A stretch of DNA of 45,203 nucleotides from an uncultured Pseudomonadota bacterium. GTDB taxonomy: Bacteria; Pseudomonadota; Alphaproteobacteria; Rs-D84. Below, one piece after another: positions 35,546 through 43,800 of the stretch; the stretch's first letter is position 1, and each line of letters begins with the position of its first letter. The notes under the pieces are model-generated. The model was not told the origin of the DNA. It worked only from the letters and a program-made list of their open reading frames with translations, and ran no database searches. The stretch lies in contig CACXVH010000009.1 of the NCBI GenBank assembly GCA_902771095.1, positions 1-45,203 of the forward strand. The letters run 5' to 3'. Position numbers and translations under genes: made by a program.

Positions 35546-36061
35546 ATGAATATAAAAACCTTGTTGAAAAAAACAATTTTGTCTCGTCATAAAATAAAAC
35601 CGTTTAATATTGATGCTGCAAAAGTTGTAATATTGGGAACATTTCCAGGCGAAGAATCATTAAAGTGCAATAAATATTATTCAAACCCCACAAACAAATT
35701 TTGGGAACTTTTAGGAATAAAATTTGGCGATTTTGAAGCATTAAAAGACAAAGGTATCGGTTTGTGGGATGTAATAAAATATTGCGACAGAGACGATAAT
35801 GGTAAAAATACGAGCGCTGATAAACATATAAAAAACGAGGTTTATAACGACCTTTTTAAATTAAATGGCAAGAATATACTTTTTAATGGTAAGAAAGCGT
35901 ATAATTACTACATAAAAGCAAAGAAAAATCCTAAATATGCAAATTGGCCAGAAGTTGACGAAGATAAAATATTAAAATCAAGTAGTGCGGCTCTTTCTAT
36001 GAAATTTGAAGAAAAACAAAAAGATTGGAATAAAAAACTGAAAAAATTGGGGATTAAATAA
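35546..36061 (+). CDS. Hypoxanthine/uracil-DNA glycosylase-like protein (UDG family 6 type)
   Basis: The 171-residue protein has the UDG-superfamily motif 1 in the form VILGTFPGEESLKCNKYYSNPTNKFW, close to the ILGS-PG--SL----YY--P-N-FW pattern of family 6 (HDG), and a late SSSAAL segment in the motif 2 position (LPS-SPA in relatives). Family 6 enzymes excise hypoxanthine from DNA. It follows the DUF2779 gene after 3 bases and ends at a terminator, so it is the third gene of the AAA+ operon. In this context it may act on modified or deaminated foreign DNA; that is inference. Confidence 0.78.
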   Translation: MNIKTLLKKTILSRHKIKPFNIDAAKVVILGTFPGEESLKCNKYYSNPTNKFWELLGIKFGDFEALKDKGIGLWDVIKYCDRDDNGKNTSADKHIKNEVYNDLFKLNGKNILFNGKKAYNYYIKAKKNPKYANWPEVDEDKILKSSSAALSMKFEEKQKDWNKKLKKLGIK

Positions 36062-36075
36062 ATCTCCATTTTTTT
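36049..36075 (+). terminator. Terminator of the AAA+ operon
   Basis: GGGGATT (36049-36055) pairs with AATCTCC (36061-36067, one G-U pair) and is followed by seven T. It overlaps the last codons of the glycosylase gene and the stop of the convergent FtsK-like gene. Confidence 0.55.
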
Positions 36076-36823
36076 ATTCTTCAATATATGGTGTGTTTAT
36101 AAGAACAGGTATTCTTCCGGCATTGCTGAACAAGGCTTCATTATGTGTAGTTAGTTTTTCTGCACCGGGTTCGCCTAGTATTTTGATCGCTTCTCGTTTG
36201 TATGCAACCCAAAAAGCCAATCTGACTGGTAAATACGCTTTCAATAAATTGCTGATTTTATCAAAATTATAAGATGTGATGATTAAATGTATGCCTGTGG
36301 CACGAGATTTTTCCGCTAGATTTATGATATTTTTTTCTACTTTTTTACCAAAGAAACTAATCATCATTGATAATTCGTCAATCAATATAATATGAAAAGG
36401 CAGTTCGTTGTCAGAATGTTGTTGGTTATATTCAATAATATTTTTTACACCATTGTTCGCAAACAAAGTGTATCTATTGTCCATTTCTTCAACGATATTT
36501 TGTAAAGATTGCATACATTCATCGACATCATCCACAATTGTGGTCAGGTTCGAATAATTTTCAAAATCTATACCTTTGGGATTTAATACAGTGATTTCAC
36601 AATCTTCGGTTGAATACATGTTCCTAATTGTATGAATCACAGATTTCAAAAACATCGTTTTTCCTGTCCTGGCACCACCACCAATCAATAAATGTGGCAT
36701 TTTGTGTAAATCTTGTATAAACGGTTTATCGTTTATATCTGTGCCTAAAATTATGGGTAAGGTAGCTTTGGATTTTTTATATTCTTGGCTTTGTAATAAT
36801 TCTGATAACGGTGTGTTTTTCAT
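36074..36823 (-). CDS. Stand-alone FtsK/SpoIIIE-type DNA translocase ATPase domain
   Basis: The 249-residue protein corresponds to only the motor domain of FtsK: LPIILGTDINDKPFIQDLHKMPHLLIGGGARTGKTMF (Walker A), TVLNPKGIDFENY, ILIDELSMMISF (Walker B), AEKSRATGIHLIITS, and a late GEPGAEKLTTHNEALF. No membrane segments and no gamma domain are present. The ATG at 36823 fits the GGAG site; further upstream ATGs lie at 36829 and 36835. A copy of the motif found upstream of the AAA+ operon precedes it, so it is probably co-regulated. It could translocate DNA for the nuclease module. Confidence 0.82.
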   Translation of the reverse strand: MKNTPLSELLQSQEYKKSKATLPIILGTDINDKPFIQDLHKMPHLLIGGGARTGKTMFLKSVIHTIRNMYSTEDCEITVLNPKGIDFENYSNLTTIVDDVDECMQSLQNIVEEMDNRYTLFANNGVKNIIEYNQQHSDNELPFHIILIDELSMMISFFGKKVEKNIINLAEKSRATGIHLIITSYNFDKISNLLKAYLPVRLAFWVAYKREAIKILGEPGAEKLTTHNEALFSNAGRIPVLINTPYIEE

Positions 36824-36862
36824 ATACATCTCCATGTTTGTTCATATTATAAAACACACATG

Positions 36863-36877
36863 TGACAAAATTGGTCC
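36863..36877. promoter_or_regulatory. Candidate operator, copy 2
   Basis: The reverse strand reads GGACCAATTTTGTCA, matching the motif at 31891-31905 in 13 of 15 positions. It lies 40 bases upstream of the FtsK-like start codon. Confidence 0.45.
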
Positions 36878-36988
36878 GTTTTGCTAATTTTTATCTGGGT
36901 GGGTGGTGGTAGGCGGGGGCCCCATGCGATATTGTGGTGTATGTTTATAACAAATATTTTATGATATTCTGATTAAAATCATAAAAAG

Positions 36989-37141
36989 TTGCAAAACAAG
37001 AAAAAGAGCTTTCTCTTAAACCGTATCATTGATATAGCAAGATATACGGCTGAGATTACAAACGGTTCGATAAATGCTAAAAAACGCGAATTCTTTAAAA
37101 TGATATTATCGAACGGAGAGCTAAAAGGCAAAAGTGTTTAA
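36989..37141 (+). CDS. Doubtful 50-residue frame, possible gene remnant
   Basis: A frame with a TTG start encodes about 50 residues, including NRIIDIARYTAEITNGSINA and KKREFFKMILSNGELKGKSV, which reads like protein sequence rather than chance. There is no ATG before residue 37 and no clear ribosome binding site. It may be the tail of a lost gene. Confidence 0.25.
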   Translation: MQNKKKSFLLNRIIDIARYTAEITNGSINAKKREFFKMILSNGELKGKSV

Positions 37142-37195
37142 AAAACCTTTCGAAAAGCTACTTTTTTGAAAGGTTGTAAATTGTGGATCAGAAGT

Positions 37196-37354
37196 ATGAA
37201 CTTTGGTAGTGTAAGAGAAGTCTTAGATTTACTTGGTATGGGTAAGAATGTTTCAGATCTTATGCGGCGTCTTCGAACAGAAAATGTGTCAACCCAGCAG
37301 AACTCTGGCAAAAACAGTCAAAATGACACCAATGCCGACAATCAGCTCACCTGA
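37196..37354 (+). CDS. Doubtful 52-residue frame
   Basis: An ATG at 37196 opens MNFGSVREVLDLLGMGKNVS, followed by a polar Asn/Gln-rich tail that ends at the tRNA-Asn-like repeat. There is no ribosome binding site. It could be a truncated coding sequence interrupted at the attachment-like site. Confidence 0.2.
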   Translation: MNFGSVREVLDLLGMGKNVSDLMRRLRTENVSTQQNSGKNSQNDTNADNQLT

Positions 37355-37369
37355 CACACGGATTAACAG
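37352..37369. other. Left attachment-like direct repeat (tRNA-Asn anticodon segment)
   Basis: TGACACACGGATTAACAG matches TGACATACGGATTAACAG at 44807-44824 in 17 of 18 positions and in the same orientation. The right copy lies inside the 3' half of a tRNA-Asn and covers its anticodon loop, anticodon 3' stem and variable loop, a classic crossover site for tyrosine recombinases. Confidence 0.5.
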
Positions 37370-37442
37370 TTATGAACTGGTTGATCAAAAAGTGCCGGAT
37401 TTCTGCGGGTTTGCGAAGGTTTTTATAGTGTGTAACGAAAAC

Positions 37443-37680
37443 CCGTATGTCAAATGTATGTTTTAAAGAACATATATAGAAGATATAAAAACCAATCTCC
37501 ATACACCATTTTTTGTGTGTTCCCCAATAACTTAAATGAATTCTCATTTGAGAAATGAAATAAACATACATTTCAATCAAACATACATGTATAGAAAATG
37601 GGACCAAAATGCCCCAAAATTGCAATGTTTCGACCTGGTGAAATTGGCGGTTTTGACATACCGTATGTGCACATACATGT
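37443..37680. repeat. Left cluster of CGTATGT/ACATAC repeats
   Basis: Exact CGTATGT occurs at 37444 and 37662. The longer form CCGTATGTCAAATGTATGTT (from 37443) matches elements near 44460, 44648 and 44909. Further ACATACAT motifs occur near 37563, 37581 and 37671. Confidence 0.5.
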
Positions 37681-37860
37681 ATGCATTTTTAAGGGATTAA
37701 ATCGGTATGAAAGACATATTTGGCTGGTTATTTATATTGAAAAGAATATGTTTTTTTACTACGTTATGTATGTAAAAATAATCGTGAAATAAAATCATCT
37801 AAAATTTGCAAATATAATATATAGGAACAGTTATAACTTTGTTGAGTTTTTTAATAAAAA

Positions 37861-38481
37861 TTATTTCTTTATACTTTCGACAAGTTTGTAAATTCCGGCA
37901 AAAGGCGAAATGTCGTATTCTTGTGAATATATTGCAGATTGTTGCCAGTTTTTTGCACGTTGTAATGCGTAACTGCATCCTTTCTCCATCTGTTTCATAT
38001 CAAAATAAGGTTTGCATGCTTTTTCGTTGGATCTGGTTTTATGTATGTAAGAAGGCATTTTCTCATGAAGCAAACTTTGGCACTCTTTCTTTGTATTTGG
38101 AATGTTTTGTACGTTGCAGCATAGCAGTCCCCATGTTTCTATTGTTGGGGCATTAAATGCAATATTTATGGGTGTACATCCTCGTTTTAAGTTTTTATTA
38201 AAATCATCGATTTTCTTGTAAGCAACTTTGACCTTGTCGTGATCGTCGTTATCAAAAATTACCCATAATTCTGATTTTTTACCCAACCAACGATTGCGTT
38301 CAGAAAAATCTATAGCTCTCATAGCAAGAGTTTCTGGATCTGCCGATTTTTTGTAAACAAACACATACGAGCAATCATACAAATTGCATAGATTGGTTAT
38401 ATAGTTTGCTTCTGTTCCTATATCTCCTCCTTCACAAGCTAAATATATTGTTTTCTTTATTCTGGAAACATCTCTTGCCAT
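37861..38481 (-). CDS. rloB: RloB-like protein
   Basis: The 206-residue protein has the RloB pattern: TIYLACEGGDIGTEANYI, then ELWVIFDNDDHDKVKVAY and an INIAFNAPTIETWGLLCC segment. These acidic clusters suggest a Toprim-like nuclease fold. It overlaps the 3' end of the AAA15-type ATPase gene by 25 bases and has a very strong GGAGGAG ribosome binding site inside that gene, so the pair is translated together. AAA15-RloB pairs occur in restriction loci and as AbiL-type phage-exclusion systems; that function here is inference. Confidence 0.8.
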   Translation of the reverse strand: MARDVSRIKKTIYLACEGGDIGTEANYITNLCNLYDCSYVFVYKKSADPETLAMRAIDFSERNRWLGKKSELWVIFDNDDHDKVKVAYKKIDDFNKNLKRGCTPINIAFNAPTIETWGLLCCNVQNIPNTKKECQSLLHEKMPSYIHKTRSNEKACKPYFDMKQMEKGCSYALQRAKNWQQSAIYSQEYDISPFAGIYKLVESIKK

Positions 38482-39743
38482 TGCTTTTCTCCTCCAGGAA
38501 ATGGAATAGCGCCATATTTCCCATTTATGTAATCCCTTTCTAGGTTTTTATCAAAGCGAGGGTTTATATCTGTTAAAGGATATATACGACTTTCTCCGTT
38601 GCTATTTTTTTCAGTGAACCATATTTCGTCAACCCTCCAGATTTTATGAGATAACAAATATGTGTTATGTAATGCCGCAATTATTTGTCCTTTTCCGTTA
38701 TCGTTCAATAACATATTTAAAATTGCCTCTGTAATCAATGGATGCAAAAGGCTATCTAATTCATCTAAGAGTAAAATTTTTTCAAGTTGTTTTTGCATAA
38801 ACAAACTCAGAGACAAATGGATTAGTTTTTGCGTTCCGGCAGACTCATAAGCTAGTTCAAACGGTATATCACAACCAGAATGTTTAATCATAAGTTGCTT
38901 GCACTTTATTTGGTTGTTTTCATTACTAAAAACAAATAATCGATCAGTTGTTACTTGTGCTATATGTTCTCCTGGATTCAAGGTAATAACAGGAGAGTTA
39001 ATAGAAAGTGCTGGAGTTGGCACGTCTTCAAACATAACATTTTCTATCCCAATATCTGCATTATGAAGCAACTTTACTAAGAATGTTCGGAATGTCTCTG
39101 TTTGAAACGCTTTATAAAACTGTTCGCCTACAGTCACAGATTTTTCATTTATGTATTCAATACTATGAAAAAAATCTAATGCCGCTTTAATATGTTCATA
39201 TCCGTCGATTTTATTGGGAATTACACCATAATACGCCTCTAAAGAAGAAATCCACGGCACAAAGGGTTGAGCAGTTTTGTCCTTGTTATACCAAGAAGAA
39301 GACAGTGTTTTTCCGTATTTTATATTTAATTGGTTGCGTTCAAATAACAGTTCCTCTTTGTCTCCCTTTTGAAAACAAAAACGTTCTGTGTGAATTTGGC
39401 CCGCATAAACAGATAATGTGTATGAATATTTTGTGCCATTTTTCAAAAAATGTACTTCAAACACAGGATTGGCGGACTGATCTTTATTAAAAAAATTTTG
39501 AACCAATAATTGAATCGGATTTATGTTACCCAACCATGGTGCTTTGATTATATCCGCAAAGATTTTTAATGCTTGTAATATGTTTGTTTTTCCTGAAGCA
39601 TTGGCTCCATAAATAACAGCTCCAGACAACAAATTATCGCTAATGATGTGCTCTGGATGTTGTTGAATTTTTGATTTTTCCATGGAAATTGTGGCTTTGT
39701 CTTTGAATGATGTATACCTAGAAATAGAAAAATCTATCAACAT
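38457..39743 (-). CDS. rloA: AAA15/OLD-like ATPase (RloA/AbiLi-type)
   Basis: The 428-residue ABC-class ATPase has Walker A GANASGKT (46-53) and Walker B LLLDELD (Asp327, Glu328) followed by SLLHPL, with the signature-like SAGTQKLIHLS before it. The D-loop and H-loop region (IAALHNTYLL) follows. RloA-type ATPases act with RloB as a presumed phage-sensing and nuclease pair. The ATG at 39743 is preceded by AAAAGGAG. It is divergent from the DUF2188-GIY-YIG operon with a 383-base gap. Confidence 0.82.
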   Translation of the reverse strand: MLIDFSISRYTSFKDKATISMEKSKIQQHPEHIISDNLLSGAVIYGANASGKTNILQALKIFADIIKAPWLGNINPIQLLVQNFFNKDQSANPVFEVHFLKNGTKYSYTLSVYAGQIHTERFCFQKGDKEELLFERNQLNIKYGKTLSSSWYNKDKTAQPFVPWISSLEAYYGVIPNKIDGYEHIKAALDFFHSIEYINEKSVTVGEQFYKAFQTETFRTFLVKLLHNADIGIENVMFEDVPTPALSINSPVITLNPGEHIAQVTTDRLFVFSNENNQIKCKQLMIKHSGCDIPFELAYESAGTQKLIHLSLSLFMQKQLEKILLLDELDSLLHPLITEAILNMLLNDNGKGQIIAALHNTYLLSHKIWRVDEIWFTEKNSNGESRIYPLTDINPRFDKNLERDYINGKYGAIPFPGGEKQWQEMFPE

Positions 39744-39886
39744 GTTCGACTCCTTTTGGTATCCTTAATTTTAATAAAAAAAAACGCCATGTCAAGACAT
39801 TTTTGTTAAAAATGCGTAAAATTGTCGTTGTTTTTATGACCGCTGACGCTGTTTTTGGTTGTTGGTGTGATTTTTTCACATTTTGC

Positions 39887-39915
39887 TTGACATTTTTGTT
39901 TTTCTGATATATAAT
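39887..39915 (+). promoter_or_regulatory. Perfect consensus promoter for the DUF2188-GIY-YIG operon
   Basis: TTGACA (39887-39892), a 17-base spacer and TATAAT (39910-39915) match the sigma-70 consensus at all 12 positions, the strongest promoter I see in the window. Transcription would start near 39922, about 205 bases before the first ATG. Confidence 0.8.
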
Positions 39916-40126
39916 GTGCTCGATGTTTGTGGTTGATACCAACAAGCACAAAAAAATCCCCAAAAATCCCGGCAAGATTTAAGGGGTACAATCAGAAAAA
40001 CTGATGTATTTGATGCTTAAAGCAACATCATTATATCATAATTTTGGTAAACAATCAAGCCAAAAGCGTTTTTCTGATTATGTGTGGACTCAACCCACGT
40101 AAAATAATGAGGTAAAGGAGACGCAA
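39916..40126 (+). ncRNA. Long structured 5' leader (possible regulatory RNA)
   Basis: Between the consensus promoter and the DUF2188 ATG lie several hairpins. GTGCT/AGCAC encloses a GGT/ACC stem (39916-39952). CCCC...GGGG closes a stem near 39957-39986. TCAGAAAAACTGA lies at 39992-40004. A long-range 11-bp pairing joins AATCAGAAAAA (39990-40000) to TTTTTCTGATT (40069-40079). No known riboswitch class is recognised and there is no internal T-run terminator. Confidence 0.4.
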
Positions 40127-40360
40127 ATGGCGAAACAAATTCATGTTGTTAGGCAAGAACCTGGTCGCTGGGCCGGAAAATTGCCGGGCGAAACAAAACC
40201 CGTTTTTGCCGGTATTGCCACGCAAAGGGAAGCGATACAGCAGGCGAATCGCTTTGCTCTGTCGCATGGTGGATCTGAAGTTGTGATTCATGGTACTAAT
40301 GGGCGAATTCGTGAAACCAATACCATAGGCAAACGCGATCCGTTCCCACCAAGGGGTTAA
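40127..40360 (+). CDS. DUF2188 domain protein
   Basis: The 77-residue protein matches the DUF2188 pattern throughout: IHVVRQEPGRWAGKLPGE, TQREAIQQANRFALSHGGSEVVIHGTNGRIRETNTIGKRDPFPPRG. The family is small, widespread on mobile elements and of unknown function. GGAGACGCAA before the ATG is a good ribosome binding site. It is followed after 80 bases by the GIY-YIG gene and is probably co-transcribed. Confidence 0.8.
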   Translation: MAKQIHVVRQEPGRWAGKLPGETKPVFAGIATQREAIQQANRFALSHGGSEVVIHGTNGRIRETNTIGKRDPFPPRG

Positions 40361-40370
40361 CAGGTTTGCC

Positions 40371-40396
40371 AAACGGGTGGTTCCGGACATCCGTTT
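40371..40396 (+). other. Hairpin between DUF2188 and GIY-YIG genes
   Basis: AAACGGGTG (40371-40379) pairs with CATCCGTTT (40388-40396) with one mismatch. It shares AAACGGGTGG with the hairpin after the GIY-YIG gene (40830-40856), but has no T run, so it may be a processing or attenuation site rather than a terminator. Confidence 0.4.
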
Positions 40397-40440
40397 ATAT
40401 TTGAAATATTAACATAACTTCACAAAATAAAGAGGTAAAA

Positions 40441-40824
40441 ATGGCAGAAGTTAAATTATATTGGAAAAAGTGCAGCCCAAAAACAGATTTTGAAACTGTT
40501 CCGGGAAAAGCAGGGGTTTACATCATATCGACGTTACAGAAAAGTGATGATAAATATGAGGTAAAATACGTTGGGCAAGCGTCAAACTTAAAAGAGCGTG
40601 CACAACAACATTGGTCAAAAAACGAACAAAATGTCGAACTGAAAAATCATATTGCAGATGGATATGCAATGAAATTCAGTTACGCAGAACTACCATCTCA
40701 ATCTGATCGTGATGGGGTAGAATTGTTTTTGTTTAAACATTTTGACCCTGTGTACAATAAATGTACCCCTTCGGCCAAAACACCAATGGCGTGTAATTTG
40801 CCGGAAGTGCGAAAGCATAAATAA
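40441..40824 (+). CDS. GIY-YIG nuclease domain protein
   Basis: The 127-residue protein is a minimal GIY-YIG domain: AGVYII (24-29), KYVGQ (42-46), the catalytic Arg in LKERAQQHW (Arg53) and the catalytic Glu in DGVELFLFKHFDPVYNK (Glu94). There is no added DNA-binding domain, so target choice must come from the domain itself or a partner. An AAAGAGG site precedes the ATG. It sits between an RloAB pair and a restriction-modification enzyme, which suggests a restriction or defence role. Confidence 0.8.
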   Translation: MAEVKLYWKKCSPKTDFETVPGKAGVYIISTLQKSDDKYEVKYVGQASNLKERAQQHWSKNEQNVELKNHIADGYAMKFSYAELPSQSDRDGVELFLFKHFDPVYNKCTPSAKTPMACNLPEVRKHK

Positions 40825-40829
40825 TCGAA

Positions 40830-40856
40830 AAACGGGTGGCTTTATGCCACCCGTTT
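40830..40856. terminator. Terminator-like perfect hairpin
   Basis: AAACGGGTGGC (40830-40840) pairs perfectly with GCCACCCGTTT (40846-40856) around TTTAT. It lies between the convergent GIY-YIG and restriction-modification genes. Confidence 0.6.
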
Positions 40857-40879
40857 CACAACGTTCCATGCATCATATA

Positions 40880-43800
40880 CTATATTTCTTTCATGATTCT
40901 GTCTGTTTCCTGTAATACGGTTATGATATTTTCATAATGCATTACTTCTTCTGGGGTTAATGTACGGCCTTTGCGGTCTTTCAGGTACTTTTGTGCTGGT
41001 TGATAACCACCAATATAGAATTCCCATGCCGTTTGTGGCACATTGTCAAAATACTGGGTACCATTGATATAAACACGTCCATTATCATACGTTGGTTTAT
41101 CAACAACGCAATCTCCACCAATCGGGAAATGGACGTCAGATTGTGGAACGTCGGTCATTAAATGTAATTTACGTAGTTGCTCCCCGTATTTACGATAATG
41201 TTCGAATTTATCTTTGTTTTCTGGGTACGGTATGCGTGGAAAATCAATCTTTAAAAACTCACGATATTTTTCACGATACGATGGACTGTGCAAAACACCA
41301 TAGATATAATCAAATATTGCTTCTGGTGTTGTTTGTCCAATATTTCTTTCGATTTCACGCACAATTTGCGGGTTCAAATTTGGGTTTTTGTCGTCATTGG
41401 TATATATATATAATGGAAAAACATAAGTTTGTGCACCAATGAAGTGTTTGTCCGATATGTGTGAAGCAACACACCAGCCAATATTATTTGTGGTTCTCGG
41501 CAAACACAATGCGTAATTCGTTTTCAGCATATGTTGCATCACAGTAAATCTAGGATATGCAACCAAACTTTTTTTATTTGTATAATATGTATAACGCAAG
41601 TCAAACGGTCTATAAGATATCTTTACCAATTTTCTTATATCGTAATCAACGCTGTTTAGGTTATTTTGTACGTCTTTTAATACCCAATCTCTGCCGTCAT
41701 CACCAATATCATATTTGTTTCTTATCGTTGTTTCAGGATATTTTCTCAAATCATCTATAATTTCTTTTAGCTTTTCTTGATCAAATTGTATCGCGAGCAA
41801 ATCTTTCTGTGTTTCAATACCCGTCGTATTAGATAAGAATAAATCGCAAATATAAAAGCCTTTATTATAAGATGTCTTTATGGAAAAATCTTTTGGTGTA
41901 AAGAAATAATATGGCTCAACCGGTTTTAAGATTTTTAACTCTGAATTTGTTAAATTATGATCAGTTAAGAAATCATATTTTTTATCACGTTTTCCATACA
42001 CATCACGGTAATATACGTCTGCTAATTTTTTGCTTTTGCTATTTTTTATGAATATGTTTATAGAAACCCCAGTTCTTATATCAAATACATTTTCATCTTT
42101 GGTGCCGTCGGGTGCCGTTTCATGTGCGCGCGAATTTCCGTGAAGATTAACAATATAAATTTTATCAAACGACTCCATTAAGCTTTTACGCATTTGTCGG
42201 TGTGTTATTCCATCTAGAAAACTATTGTTAGAAATGTAAGCCAAAATACCACTGCCGTTTTTTTCAATATAATGTTGCCCAAGCGCAATAAATTTTATGT
42301 AGTCGTCATCTAAATTGAGCTTTTTTTCGTTCAATCCGATTTTATACTTTTCTATCAATTGTCGTGCAAAATCATTCATGTTCGCACTGGATACAGAATA
42401 CGGAGGATTTCCTAACACGCACATGACAGGGACGTTTTGTTTGATGTTATTTGCTTCTTTTGCTTCGTCCGACAACCATTGCGCCGCCCAAAGTGTCTGC
42501 GTGTCTGGATCTGCTTCTTCCAATGAATTTGTTAAATAAACCCCCACACGATTGTTACTGTTCAATATGGCAGAATTACGTTTCACAGTAACCAAATTGG
42601 TATCAAATAAATTATCTTGGCGGAATATCTTGTCATTTATACGTGCATCATCCTGAATATAACCCGTTTCACGTAAAACTAAATCCAATTTCAAATGTGC
42701 CATGGTATAGCTGGACATCATAATTTCAAATCCATGCATGCGTGGCAACAGATCATTTTCAACGTAATTCGGCCAAATACCAGCATTGTTCTTAAATTTA
42801 TCATGAATATAATTCACTGTGGTTGCCAAAAACGTTCCTGTACCAGTTGCTGGATCAAGCAATTGCACACGGTGGAATTCCTTATCTTCGGCTTTGGCAT
42901 GACCTTGTAAATGGACTTTCTTTGTGATTTTTGATTTGTCTGCCAATCCATTTGGTAATTCAAAATCCGTTTTCAATATGTCGTCCATCGCACGGACTAT
43001 GTAATCAACAACTGGTTGTGGGGTATAATAAACACCACGTATTTTACGCAACTTCCTATCGTATTTGCTTAAAAACGTTTCATAGAAATGGATTATCGGG
43101 TCGGTTGTCTTGGTTTTACGTCCGAAATCTTTCAAAATATCAGCAACGTCGGTATAACTGAAAATGCTTGCCAAACTATCAACAGACCACACAATACGTT
43201 CATCTATATCATTCCCGGCAATATAATCAAACATTTTACGTAAAAATGGAACTGTCTTAGGTATCAAGGTGGCGGCTTCCTGACGGGTAAAATCATGCAT
43301 AGTTTTATCGTGCAAACGGGCAACAAACATACCATACGCAACCGTCTGAGCATAAATATCTGCAAATTCTTGTTCTGTCATTGTACGAATAAGAATTTTT
43401 CGAAATGATTCCAACTGTTCATATAATGATTTGTTTTCTGATTGTTCGGCCAGTGCACCTTTTATCACGTCTGCAATCAAACGCGCTTTACCGGCCATCA
43501 ATTCGGCCAATTTCAATGGCGATTTTATAGTTGCGGTTTTGACTGTATAAAAATCTTTTATCAAATCAATTAACGTATGATACTTTTCTGGTAATGGCGT
43601 GATTGTTTTACCATCAAAATCTGCTATTCTGATTCTGGCTGTTTCTTTACCTTCTTGGTAAAATCTAAATTCCAGGTAATCTGTGTATATTAAATTTGGC
43701 AACCCACCAAGATAACGTTCTTTTTGTTCTATTTCACGATCAAACAGATTATCAAGACGATTAACGCCAATATCTTTGGCTTCTGCAAAACCGATAACCG

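Larger units (their letters stand above)
36878..37860. other. About 1 kb without a convincing gene: remnants and repeats
   Basis: This stretch holds a G-rich patch (36898-36925), two doubtful small frames, a weak AACCTTTC/GAAAGGTT hairpin (37144-37175), a tRNA-Asn-like 18-bp repeat and several GTATGT/ACATAC motifs. A 13-base string TGGGGCATTTTGG occurs here on the reverse strand (near 37608-37620) and again near 44682, so both flanks of the 37.9-44.3 kb block share sequence. It looks like a decayed or regulatory border of a mobile element. Confidence 0.5.

Noticed and set aside
30772-36823. Known BREX, DISARM or Zorya system
   Set aside because: The hallmark proteins of these systems (PglZ, DrmAB, ZorAB) are absent.
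37598-37792. Plus-strand frame of 64 codons in the repeat region
   Set aside because: It has no ribosome binding site, is made of the AT-rich repeats and reads like low-complexity chance sequence.
39887-40824. Retron (structured RNA beside an ATPase)
   Set aside because: No reverse transcriptase gene is present in the window and the leader lacks the paired end repeats of a retron RNA at expected positions.
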